Shown: positions 56,196-64,000 of the stretch, in pieces
Layout of the letters: each line of letters begins with the position of its first letter
Position numbering within the stretch: position 1 is the first letter of the stretch
Source of the DNA: Bermanella marisrubri
GTDB lineage: Bacteria > Pseudomonadota > Gammaproteobacteria > Pseudomonadales > Oceanobacteraceae
Direction: 5' to 3'
DNA length: 64,000 nucleotides
Assembly (NCBI RefSeq): GCF_012295615.1
Contig: NZ_CP051183.1
Coordinates: 1,267,001-1,331,000 of the forward strand
The notes under the pieces: model-generated
The model's database searches: none
What the model was told of the DNA's origin: nothing
The model's input: only the letters and a program-made list of their open reading frames with translations
Program-made: the position numbers and the translations under genes

Positions 56196-57179
56196 ATGAG
56201 TAGTATTCAATATCAAGCGCCTCAACTACCTTGGTCTAATGGCCAGCAAGAGCGGTTGTTTAAGCTCGTTTTAATTGCGCTCTTAGCTGTGACAGTAATA
56301 CTTGGAATTGTGATTCCAAGTATTCAGTTGCCAGAAATTGAACGTCATAAAGCAGAAGAGTTACCACCGCAATTGGCGCGGGTTATAAAGCGGAAAAAAG
56401 AAACGCCTAAACCTAAGCCCGTTCCTAAGGTTCAAGAAAAGCCCAAACCTGAAAAGATTGAGAAAAAAGCTGAGGTGAAAGCGAAACCAAAGCCTGTGCC
56501 GAAGGTGGTAGCAAAACCAAAGCCCAAACCTAAACCGAAGGCCGTTCCCAAAAAAGAACGTACTCCTGAGCGAGTAAAAGCGGCTAAGGAAAAAGCGAAA
56601 AAACTGATCGCGGATTTCTCCGATAATCTTTCTGAGATGCGTAGTATGGCAGACGATATGACAAGGCTGGTAGATAATTCCGCGCTCACAAACGCTGGGG
56701 CAGCGGCTACTACGGTAGGCACAGTGGTTGATACGAATGCGGTTGAGCGGGTCTCAGGTGTGGACGAATCCAAATTAACGAGAGAAACCGGGGCAGAAAA
56801 TCTGCAAGTAGCAGAGCGAGATACCACTGAAGTAGAAGAATTGCCGCAGGAAGCTTTGGCTGACAATACTCGTGCGCAAGAAAAGACACCAGGTATGGCT
56901 CGTTCACAAATGGATATTCGTCGTGTGTTTGAACAAAACAAATCTCGTTTTGACAGAATTTACCGTCGCGCTTTGCGTTCTAACCCGGTATTGCAAGGAA
57001 CTGTCACGTTAGGGATTACGGTTGCTGCAAGTGGTGAAGTGAAAGACTGTATTGTCAAAGAATCGGAATTGGATGATAAAAAAGTTATGCGTCGTATGAC
57101 GATGACTTGCAAAATGCTAGCATTCGATCGTGCTTCAGCAGAGGACGAATTCGAGTTTCCATTAACCTTTGCTCCTTAG
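56196..57179 (+). CDS. TonB/TolA-like protein with AgmX/PglI-type C-terminal domain
   Basis: This 327-residue inner membrane protein has one N-terminal membrane segment (about 21-43), a long Lys/Pro-rich spacer (PKPKP and KPKPVPK repeats, about 68-125), a helical middle and a C-terminal domain (about 238-327: RSQMDIRRVFEQNKSRFDRI, LQGTVTLGITVAASGEV, CKMLAFDRA) of the AgmX/PglI tail type found in Myxococcus gliding and sporulation genes. It likely transduces the pmf from the channel to outer-membrane TPR lipoproteins. It is last in the operon. Confidence 0.9.
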   Translation: MSSIQYQAPQLPWSNGQQERLFKLVLIALLAVTVILGIVIPSIQLPEIERHKAEELPPQLARVIKRKKETPKPKPVPKVQEKPKPEKIEKKAEVKAKPKPVPKVVAKPKPKPKPKAVPKKERTPERVKAAKEKAKKLIADFSDNLSEMRSMADDMTRLVDNSALTNAGAAATTVGTVVDTNAVERVSGVDESKLTRETGAENLQVAERDTTEVEELPQEALADNTRAQEKTPGMARSQMDIRRVFEQNKSRFDRIYRRALRSNPVLQGTVTLGITVAASGEVKDCIVKESELDDKKVMRRMTMTCKMLAFDRASAEDEFEFPLTFAP

Positions 57180-57234
57180 CCGACTCTAAGAAAGCATAGG
57201 TTACTAGCGTTGCCAGGCTAGTCTTGGCAAAAAG

Positions 57235-57266
57235 AAAAGGCTTACTTTTACTAGTAAGCCTTTTTT
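57235..57266 (+). terminator. Rho-independent terminator of the envelope-motor operon
   Basis: A perfect 12-bp stem (57235-57246 with 57253-57264) ends in a T run. Its A-rich left arm may also serve the convergent hydrolase gene. Confidence 0.9.
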
Positions 57267-57296
57267 ATCGCCTTAGCGTTAGATAATCGCAGGTGC

Positions 57297-58226
57297 TTAA
57301 AAGCGCGATAGGAGCCACTCACTGAGATCATTGAAAACTTCGTGACGGTTGGTCTCATTGATCATTTCGTGTCGACCATCTTTATAGAGCTTCATGGTAA
57401 CGTCTTCCCATCCATTTTTCTGATACTGCTTGGCGAGTTTTGGTAAACCTTTGCCGAAGTTGCCTACAGGATCTTTCTCTCCGCCATAGATGTAGAGGGG
57501 TTTATTTTGATTGATTGTCTTGAATCCAGAGTTAGTAAAAATCTCGCTCATGCCAATAAAGAAATCCTGCCATAACCGAACAGTACAATCGAAACCACAA
57601 AGGGTATCGTTTATATAACGATCTACTTGCTCTGGATCGCGGCTCAACCAATCGAAATCCGTGCGATTGGGTTTAAAGGGTTTATTGAAAGTGCCAAAAG
57701 ACAGGAACTGTAAAACAGGGCTTGGTTTCGATGGTGATAGTCGAACAGACTCTATTTTAGAAACGAATGTTGCAGCTTTCAGTAAGGCCGTTGGTTGCCA
57801 ATTGCTGCCCGATAAAACGACGCCATCCACTGTGGGTTGATTGCGCAGTAAATATCCTTGAATAATGAAAGACCCCATACTGTGCCCCATTATAATGTAA
57901 GGCAGGGTAGTATCAGCCAAAGCATCTCGTACATAGTCGATATCGTTGACGACTTTTTCCCATCCCAGGTTATCCGCGTAGTGACCTAATGCTTCGTTTT
58001 TATTTTCACAATGCCCATGACCACGATGATTATGAGCAATTACCGAAAATCCTTGAGTATTCAGATGCATGGCTAATTCATTGTAGCGTTCTGCATGCTC
58101 AGCCATGCCATGGTTGATGTGAATACAAGCCTTTGCAGATTCTATTGGCCAGCTAAAAGCTTCAATGACATGGTTGTCTTGTGAGGTGATTGAATGTTTT
58201 TGCACGAGAAAGTCCCGATGATGCAT
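57297..58226 (-). CDS. Alpha/beta hydrolase (monoacylglycerol lipase / lysophospholipase-like)
   Basis: This protein of about 309 residues has the nucleophile elbow GHSMG (IIMGHSMGSFIIQ), an early NHGMAEHAERY, HNHRGHGHCE, and a C-terminal DGRHEMINE with the catalytic His. These are the marks of the Hydrolase_4 (PldB/MGL-like) family. The ATG at 58226 is preferred; a GTG at 58277 would add 17 charged residues without a good ribosome-binding site. The substrate is probably a lipid ester. Confidence 0.88.
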   Translation of the reverse strand: MHHRDFLVQKHSITSQDNHVIEAFSWPIESAKACIHINHGMAEHAERYNELAMHLNTQGFSVIAHNHRGHGHCENKNEALGHYADNLGWEKVVNDIDYVRDALADTTLPYIIMGHSMGSFIIQGYLLRNQPTVDGVVLSGSNWQPTALLKAATFVSKIESVRLSPSKPSPVLQFLSFGTFNKPFKPNRTDFDWLSRDPEQVDRYINDTLCGFDCTVRLWQDFFIGMSEIFTNSGFKTINQNKPLYIYGGEKDPVGNFGKGLPKLAKQYQKNGWEDVTMKLYKDGRHEMINETNRHEVFNDLSEWLLSRF

Positions 58227-58757
58227 GTTGTTTTTATTTGCCTTAATCCTATCACTATCCCGCAAAAAAATACGCACTTCGCAGCAGCTCAGCTCTACTT
58301 GTTTAAAAACTCGTCAGGGGAGTGTCCATAAAATAATCAGATTAGACATTTTGGGCATTTTGGGACTTTGCGAGTGGGGGTAAAACTGGTAGTCTGCTCT
58401 ACTGTCCAAATTCCTGCTGTATATAAGGGCGCCTCTAATAAGTCACTTTAAGCTCTGGCCTTATTCTTGTTTCAAGATCAAGGCGTGGTATTGAAGGTCT
58501 AACGGGTTAAATCGAAATAGCACAACACAGAGATTGGAACACGAGCAAGGCCCCGAAGGGCAAGGCCTGTAGCACTTTCCTTCGGTGTCAGACTTCTGGG
58601 AAAGGACTCGTCATTACGCGGCGAAGCCTTCCTTGAATGAAAGCACTACAGGCGTCTTGCAGAGCCAAATTGACTTATTAGAGTGCCCTTAAGTTATACA
58701 ATAAAAAATAATGCTAAAGGCAGATGCCCATTAAGCGTACCTTACTGTGGAGGCGGT
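58227..58757. other. Intergenic region between the hydrolase gene and fadD
   Basis: This 531-base region has no convincing coding sequence. Its right half (58424-58691) is the element with terminal inverted repeats described separately. The left part has a small direct repeat (CATTTTGGG twice near 58348-58365). The fadD leader lies in the last 66 bases. Confidence 0.6.
58424..58691. mobile_element. MITE-like element with imperfect terminal inverted repeats
   Basis: The left end (58424-58457) starts TAAGGGCGCCTCTAATAAGT and the right end, read on the minus strand (58691-58660), starts TAAGGGCACTCTAATAAGT. Both run on to CTCTG, so the repeats are over 30 bases with few mismatches. Inside, a second imperfect inverted pair contains GCCTGTAG (58565-58572) and CTACAGGC (58646-58653). 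There is no transposase frame. A direct target duplication is not clear: TAA at the left end and TTA at the right. Confidence 0.75.
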
Positions 58758-60443
58758 ATGAACGAGAATTTCTTTAGTGACAAATATCCTGAGGGTTTAC
58801 CAGCGACGGTTGACGTTGATAAGTATGCCAATGTGGTAGAAGTGTTTAACCACAGTGTTAAAAAGTATGCTGATCGTCCTGCCTTTACTGCATTGGGTAA
58901 AACTCTCTCTTATTCCGAATTAGACCAATTAACAGCAGATTTTGCCGCTTACCTCCAAAACGACACAAACTTGCAAAAAGGTGATCGTATTGCGGTTCAA
59001 TTACCTAACTTATTGCAATATCCGGTAGTTGTATTTGGCGCTATGCGCGCCGGTCTTGTGGTTGTGAATACCAATCCTTTGTACACCGAGCGCGAGATGG
59101 AACATCAGTTCAATGACTCAGGTGCGAAAGCCTTGGTTGTGTTGGCGAACATGGCAGGAAAAGCAGATCGTGTTGTTCCTAAGACTCAAATTGAGCACGT
59201 GATTGTGACACAAGCAGGGGACATGTGTAGCCCACTAAAGCGTACACTGGTTAACTTCGTTGTAAAAAATGTTAAAAAAGAAGTTGAGCCGTTCACGCTT
59301 CCTGGTCACAAGACGCTACTTAATTGCCTAAAGCAAGGTAAAAAATCAAGTTATAGTCCTGTCTCGTCAGCTCCAGAAGATATTGCGGTATTGCAGTATA
59401 CCGGTGGTACAACTGGTGTTGCCAAGGGTGCGATGTTAACGAACCGCAACCTCGTTGCGAACATGTGTCAAGCTCACCCATTGTTTATGATGGGCTTAAG
59501 CAAGGGCGGAGACGAATCAGCAAAAGTAGTAGTGGCTCCACTCCCCCTTTACCATATTTATGCGTTCACCGTTAACTGCATGGTTCTAATGGAAACAGGT
59601 AATCATAACGTTTTGATTCCGAATCCACGTGATCTACCAGGCTTCATTAGCGAACTAAAAAAATGGAAGTTCAATGCTTTCCTAGGTTTGAACACGTTAT
59701 TTGTCGGTCTATGCAATAACGAAGACTTCCGTAAGCTAGATTTTAGTAACCTACAGCTAACCATCTCTGGTGGTATGGCGTTAACAAAAGCGGCAGCCGA
59801 TCGTTGGAAAGAAGTAACAGGATGCGAAGTATCTGAAGGTTATGGTATGACCGAAACCTCGCCAATCGTTGCGTTTAACCCTCCAGGTCATACACAAATA
59901 GGCACTATCGGTATGCCTGTTTCTAATACTGTCTGTAAGGTTATTGATGAAGAAGGAAATGATCTTCCTGTAGGAGAGGCTGGCGAGCTTTGTGTAAAAG
60001 GTCCGCAGGTTATGAAAGGTTATTGGCAGCGTCCTGAAGCCACTGCAGAAACGATCACCGAAGACGGCTGGTTGAAGACGGGTGATATGGCTCAGATTCA
60101 GGAAGATGGTTATCTGAAAATCGTTGACCGCAAGAAAGACATGATCATCGTGTCTGGCTTTAACGTATATCCGAACGAAGTAGAGGACGTTGTAGCAGGT
60201 CACCCTGATATTGTTGAATGTGCTGCTGTTGGTGTACCTGATGATACTACAGGTGAGCAAGTTAAGATCTTTGCCGTTACCAGCAATCCGTCACTAACGC
60301 CGAAAGACGTGAAGGATTTTGCGCGCGAACGTCTTACCGCTTATAAAGTACCTAAGATGGTTGAGTTCCGTGAAGAACTACCAAAAACTAACGTAGGTAA
60401 GATTCTTCGTCGTGAACTTCGCGATGAAGAAACAAGCAAATAA
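58758..60443 (+). CDS. fadD: Long-chain acyl-CoA synthetase FadD
   Basis: This 561-residue AMP-forming ligase activates fatty acids for beta-oxidation. The P-loop is YTGGTTGVAKGAML, A5 is GYGMTETSP, and the adenylate-binding and hinge motifs are GWLKTGDMAQIQEDGYLKI and DRKKDMIIVSGFNVYPNEVE. The length equals E. coli FadD (561). ATG 58758 has GGAGGCGG upstream; the frame reaches back into the MITE end, but those codons are not family-like. Confidence 0.96.
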   Translation: MNENFFSDKYPEGLPATVDVDKYANVVEVFNHSVKKYADRPAFTALGKTLSYSELDQLTADFAAYLQNDTNLQKGDRIAVQLPNLLQYPVVVFGAMRAGLVVVNTNPLYTEREMEHQFNDSGAKALVVLANMAGKADRVVPKTQIEHVIVTQAGDMCSPLKRTLVNFVVKNVKKEVEPFTLPGHKTLLNCLKQGKKSSYSPVSSAPEDIAVLQYTGGTTGVAKGAMLTNRNLVANMCQAHPLFMMGLSKGGDESAKVVVAPLPLYHIYAFTVNCMVLMETGNHNVLIPNPRDLPGFISELKKWKFNAFLGLNTLFVGLCNNEDFRKLDFSNLQLTISGGMALTKAAADRWKEVTGCEVSEGYGMTETSPIVAFNPPGHTQIGTIGMPVSNTVCKVIDEEGNDLPVGEAGELCVKGPQVMKGYWQRPEATAETITEDGWLKTGDMAQIQEDGYLKIVDRKKDMIIVSGFNVYPNEVEDVVAGHPDIVECAAVGVPDDTTGEQVKIFAVTSNPSLTPKDVKDFARERLTAYKVPKMVEFREELPKTNVGKILRRELRDEETSK

Positions 60444-60467
60444 TCATTTGATTGTTTAACGCTTACG

Positions 60468-60501
60468 AACGCCCCCTATGCTTGCATTGGGGGCGTTTTG
60501 C
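60468..60501 (+). terminator. Rho-independent terminator after fadD
   Basis: AACGCCCCC (60468-60476) pairs with GGGGGCGTT (60489-60497), with extra pairing in the loop, followed by Ts. Confidence 0.88.
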
Positions 60502-60549
60502 GTCAGAGCAAATCAAAATGACAACAAATGAATGTAGGTTGTAGTAGCG

Positions 60550-63500
60550 TTGAAAGAGTTAGACTTACTAGCCAAACAGATAGATGAAACCTTAATTCGG
60601 GACCGCCATGGATTCCGCAAGCAAGTAGGTTATTTGAAAAAAAGGCTGCAAAGCAAGCAGCCCATTGATAAAGGTTTCGAGAAGTTAGCCCAGCAGATGC
60701 AAAAAAGCATCGATATCGTTTCCCATCGCGAGCAAGACTGTCCTCGTTTAGAGTTTGACGATCAACTCCCTATCAACCAAAAAAAGCAAGAAATTGCCGA
60801 GACCATTGCTAATAATCAAGTCGTTGTCATTGCGGGTGAGACGGGTTCTGGTAAAACCACTCAGTTGCCTAAAATTTGTATGGAATTAGGTTTAGCCAAA
60901 TACGGTAAGATTGCTCATACACAACCCCGTCGATTGGCAGCGCGCAGCGTCGCTGATCGTATTGCTCAAGAATGCAATGTTCCCCTTGGTGAGCAAGTAG
61001 GTTATCAAGTTCGCTTTACTGACCAAAGCAAAGACAGCTCTTTACTTAAGCTGATGACCGACGGCATTCTTTTAGCTGAAACTCAAAATGATCGTTTTCT
61101 GAATCAGTATCAAGTCATTATTATCGACGAAGCCCACGAACGTAGCTTAAATATTGATTTTTTGCTGGGCTATTTAAAGCAACTTTTGCCTAAGCGTCCT
61201 GATTTAAAAGTCGTTATAACCTCCGCAACCATCGACCTCCAACGTTTTTCTGAGCACTTTGATAATGCACCTGTGATCGAAGTATCGGGTCGTACCTACC
61301 CTGTGGAAGTTCGTTATCGTCCCATTGTTGACGTGGACACCGATGATGAGCAAGAAGGAGATATGTACCAAGGCATAATCGATGCCGTAGATGAGCTCGA
61401 AAGAGAAGATGCGAAGCGTGGACAAATTGGTGATGTATTAGTATTTCTGAGTGGTGAGCGAGAGATTCGAGAAGCATCACTGGCACTGAAAAAAGCCAAC
61501 CTTAAGCAAACAGAAATACTGCCACTTTATGCCCGGCTAAACAGCAGTGAACAACAACGCATTTTTAAACCCACTGGTGGTAAGCGACGCATCGTTTTAT
61601 CAACCAATGTTGCTGAAACATCATTGACCGTTCCTGGTATCCGATATGTTGTGGATACTGGTGTGGCGAGAGTAAGTCGTTACAGTTATCGCTCTAAAGT
61701 CCAGCGACTGCCCATTGAACCCATTTCTCAAGCCAGTGCAAATCAACGTAAAGGTCGCTGCGGGCGTGTTAGTGAAGGTATTTGCATACGGCTTTACAGT
61801 GAAGAAGATTTTCTATCACGACCTGAGTTTAGTGACCCTGAAATTCAGCGGACCAATCTCGCTGCCGTTATTTTACAGATGCTCTCGCTTCGACTGGGTG
61901 ACGTCAATGCCTTTCCATTTGTGGATGCGCCCGATAATCGATTCATTAAAGACGGTTATAACTTGCTGAAAGAGTTAAGTGCAGTTGATAAGAAAAACAA
62001 CATCACCAGAATTGGACGTCAGTTAAGTCGTTTTCCGGTTGATCCCCGTATTGCTCGGGTACTTATTGAAGCGAACGCCAAACACGCATTGGCAGAAGCG
62101 CTAATCATAGCGTCTGCATTGAGCATTCAAGATCCAAGAGAGCGACCCGTTGAAAAGCAGCAGCAGGCTGATCAGAAACACGCTGAATTTCGTGATGATG
62201 AAAGCGATTTCATTACATTGATTAATATTTGGAATTGGTACGAAGAGCAGCGCCAAGCGCTATCAAACAACCAGCTTCGCCAGATTTGTAAAAAGCACTT
62301 TTTGAATTATATGCGCATGCGTGAGTGGCGTGATGTGCATTATCAATTACGTATTCTTTGCAAAGAGTTGAAGTTTGTCGAAAACAAAGAAGTAAGTTCT
62401 TATGATCAATTGCATAAGTGTATTTTGTCTGGTTACCTAAGCCATATTGGTCAAAAGAGCGATGAAAATGATTACAAGGGAGCGCGCAATCGTCGATTCT
62501 TGCTGTTCCCTGGTAGTGGTATTTTCAAGAAGCGACCGAAGTGGGTGGTGAGCGCCGAATTAGTTGAGACTTCGAAACTATATGGTCGAATGAACGCGAC
62601 GATTCAGCCAGAGTGGCTAGAACCATTGGCTAAAAACCTAGTAAAGAAAACCTATCTTGAGCCTCACTGGTCGATTAAACGTGGACAAGTAATGGCCTAC
62701 GAGCAAGTAAGCTTGTTCGGATTGATCATTATTCCAAGACGTCGCATTGGTTATGCGCAAATTGATCCCGTTGTCAGTCACGAAATCTTTATTCGAGAAG
62801 CCCTCGTGCAAGGTCAAATCAAAACCCAAGGGGATTTTCTTGAATATAATCAAGCGTTAATGGAAGAGGTGGCCGAGTTAGAAGATAAAAGCCGTCGTCG
62901 CGATATTGTGATTGATGAAGAGCGTTTATTTCAATTTTATTTTGAGCGTGTACCGGATGACATTGCTGATACCGCAAGCTTTGAAAAATGGCGTAAGAAA
63001 AACGGCGACGATACGTTATTAATCGAAAAATCGTACCTCATGCAGCACGCTGCAAGCGATGTAACGGAAGCACAGTTTCCAGACCATTTTTCTCATGGCT
63101 CAGTGATTTATCCGTTGAGCTATCGGTTTGAGCCTGGTCATGCAGAAGATGGTGTCAGTGTCATGGTGCCAGCGCCGATCCTTAAACAGCTTCCCGTTGG
63201 TCGCCTAGAGTGGCTGGTACCCGGTATGATCCGCGACAAAGTTATTGCTTTATTAAAGGCTTTGCCGAAACCCATACGAAAGCAATTGGTTCCTGTACCT
63301 GACTTTGCTGATGGCTTTCTTAGTCAGCAGCCAAATAGGGATCAAAGTTTATTGGCTGAAATATGCGCTTATGTTTACCAACAAAAACGCATAAAAGTGT
63401 CTGCTGACGATTTCAATATCGCCAGTATTGATGATCACTATCGAATGAATATCAAAGTGATTGGCGCTGAGGATGATCTACTGGCGCAAGGGCGTGACTG

Positions 63501-64000
63501 GCAAAAACTACTGGATGAAGTAGGTGATGTAGCAGAACAGTTCTCAGCGGATGAAGAAAATGATATTGAGCGCCAAGGCATTACGCAATGGGACTTCAAT
63601 GAGTTACCTCTGGAATACCAGCTTACGCAAGCAGGGATACAAGTGACGCTTTATCCAGCACTGATTGATCAGCAGACGTCCGTTGATATCAAGTTATTAG
63701 ACCGTGCGGATGAGCAGGCTGTACAAACACGAAAGGGAATCTTGCGGTTATTGCAGCTTGAGTTAAAAGATCAAGTGAGTGTGATTCATAAGAGCGTGCA
63801 AAAGCAGTTGGTGCAAGAAATTATCTATTACTCTCAATTGGGCAACAAAACTGAATTGTTAGAAAGCATTACCCGGCAAGTGTTTGCGAATAGTTTTTGT
63901 TGGCAGGACAACCCTCATACTCACAGTGATTATATTAAAGTGAAAGACGAGGGAAGAGCGAATATTGGCGAGTGTCTAGATGAAATTCTGCCCATTACAA
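60550..64000 (+). CDS. hrpA: ATP-dependent RNA helicase HrpA, 5' part (runs off window)
   Basis: The frame is open from TTG 60550 to the window end, about 1150 residues, without a stop. TTG is the only usable start after the in-frame TAG at 60535-60537, because no ATG occurs before the conserved region. The DEAH-box helicase core has Walker A GETGSGKT (96-103), DEAH in IIIDEAHERSLNID, SAT in VVITSATIDL, and motif VI NQRKGRCGRVSEG. HA2, OB and the long C-terminal HrpA-specific domain follow (QFYFERVPDDIADT-like region onward). HrpA rescues stalled ribosomes and remodels RNA. Confidence 0.93.
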   Translation, partial: MKELDLLAKQIDETLIRDRHGFRKQVGYLKKRLQSKQPIDKGFEKLAQQMQKSIDIVSHREQDCPRLEFDDQLPINQKKQEIAETIANNQVVVIAGETGSGKTTQLPKICMELGLAKYGKIAHTQPRRLAARSVADRIAQECNVPLGEQVGYQVRFTDQSKDSSLLKLMTDGILLAETQNDRFLNQYQVIIIDEAHERSLNIDFLLGYLKQLLPKRPDLKVVITSATIDLQRFSEHFDNAPVIEVSGRTYPVEVRYRPIVDVDTDDEQEGDMYQGIIDAVDELEREDAKRGQIGDVLVFLSGEREIREASLALKKANLKQTEILPLYARLNSSEQQRIFKPTGGKRRIVLSTNVAETSLTVPGIRYVVDTGVARVSRYSYRSKVQRLPIEPISQASANQRKGRCGRVSEGICIRLYSEEDFLSRPEFSDPEIQRTNLAAVILQMLSLRLGDVNAFPFVDAPDNRFIKDGYNLLKELSAVDKKNNITRIGRQLSRFPVDPRIARVLIEANAKHALAEALIIASALSIQDPRERPVEKQQQADQKHAEFRDDESDFITLINIWNWYEEQRQALSNNQLRQICKKHFLNYMRMREWRDVHYQLRILCKELKFVENKEVSSYDQLHKCILSGYLSHIGQKSDENDYKGARNRRFLLFPGSGIFKKRPKWVVSAELVETSKLYGRMNATIQPEWLEPLAKNLVKKTYLEPHWSIKRGQVMAYEQVSLFGLIIIPRRRIGYAQIDPVVSHEIFIREALVQGQIKTQGDFLEYNQALMEEVAELEDKSRRRDIVIDEERLFQFYFERVPDDIADTASFEKWRKKNGDDTLLIEKSYLMQHAASDVTEAQFPDHFSHGSVIYPLSYRFEPGHAEDGVSVMVPAPILKQLPVGRLEWLVPGMIRDKVIALLKALPKPIRKQLVPVPDFADGFLSQQPNRDQSLLAEICAYVYQQKRIKVSADDFNIASIDDHYRMNIKVIGAEDDLLAQGRDWQKLLDEVGDVAEQFSADEENDIERQGITQWDFNELPLEYQLTQAGIQVTLYPALIDQQTSVDIKLLDRADEQAVQTRKGILRLLQLELKDQVSVIHKSVQKQLVQEIIYYSQLGNKTELLESITRQVFANSFCWQDNPHTHSDYIKVKDEGRANIGECLDEILPIT

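Noticed and set aside
56432-56941. 169-residue antisense frame over the TonB-like gene
   Set aside because: It is the reverse of Lys/Pro-repeat codons with skewed composition and no start signals.
58683-58757. N-terminal extension of FadD into the end of the MITE
   Set aside because: The added residues are not family-like, and ATG 58758 has a strong ribosome-binding site and gives the E. coli length.

Overview
The window looks like chromosomal DNA of a marine gammaproteobacterium of the Oceanospirillales type (Bermanella/Oleispira-like is my guess; family-level assignment is inference). The basis is the gene order ruvA-ruvB-ybgC-tolQ-tolR-tolA-tolB-pal-cpoB, a Pseudomonas-like AspRS, BamC, a fused ThiD-ThiE, a TrhP-type U32 protein, and several c-di-GMP and envelope genes. 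Most of the window is dense core genome. I see no prophage, integrase, plasmid function or CRISPR array; the only mobile-looking DNA is a short element with terminal inverted repeats just upstream of fadD.

Layout. 1-649: 3' end of an unrecognised Cys-containing protein. 679-6484: TPP-riboswitch-controlled thiamine operon thiC-thiO-thiS-thiG-thiDE. 6505-11267: mixed genes (FemAB/GNAT-like DUF482 protein, HIT protein, SGNH hydrolase, uracil-DNA-glycosylase-like protein, HU with a histone-H1-like tail, Hpt-HD-GYP protein). 11412-20487: aspS, ruvC, then a compact ruvAB-ybgC-tol-pal-cpoB run. 20576-29267: two identical tRNA-Lys genes, nadA, bepA, tusA, a PerM-type permease, dapA-bamC-MBL, an outer membrane protein, a small lipoprotein and an FKBP lipoprotein. 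29514-37044: tRNA-Pro and tRNA-Asn, a second HD-GYP gene, dgt, lepB, a 35-residue ORF, a glutaredoxin-like gene, and a periplasmic binding protein overlapping a hybrid histidine kinase. 37052-42163: nitroreductase, lipoprotein, MltC-like transglycosylase, TrhP, a His-rich protein and a DUF416 protein, all on the minus strand.

42417-57179 is the most interesting part. A YLATT-type three-TM protein with a winged-helix-like tail precedes a large VWA protein with one membrane anchor and a very acidic cytoplasmic tail. A MoxR AAA+ ATPase with a CoxE-like VWA partner follows. Next comes a tightly packed nine-gene operon: a periplasmic coiled-coil protein, a TPR/coiled-coil protein, two TPR lipoproteins, a small exported protein, a TolQ/ExbB-like channel, two TolR/ExbD-like proteins and a TonB/TolA-like protein with an AgmX/PglI-type C-terminus. 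It reads as a second proton-motive-force-driven envelope machine, separate from the canonical Tol-Pal genes in the same window. It resembles the core of the Myxococcus Agl-Glt/Nfs systems, and one of its two ExbD-like proteins lacks the proton-carrying Asp.

57297-64000: an alpha/beta hydrolase, the MITE-like element, fadD, and the 5' part of hrpA, which runs off the end of the window.
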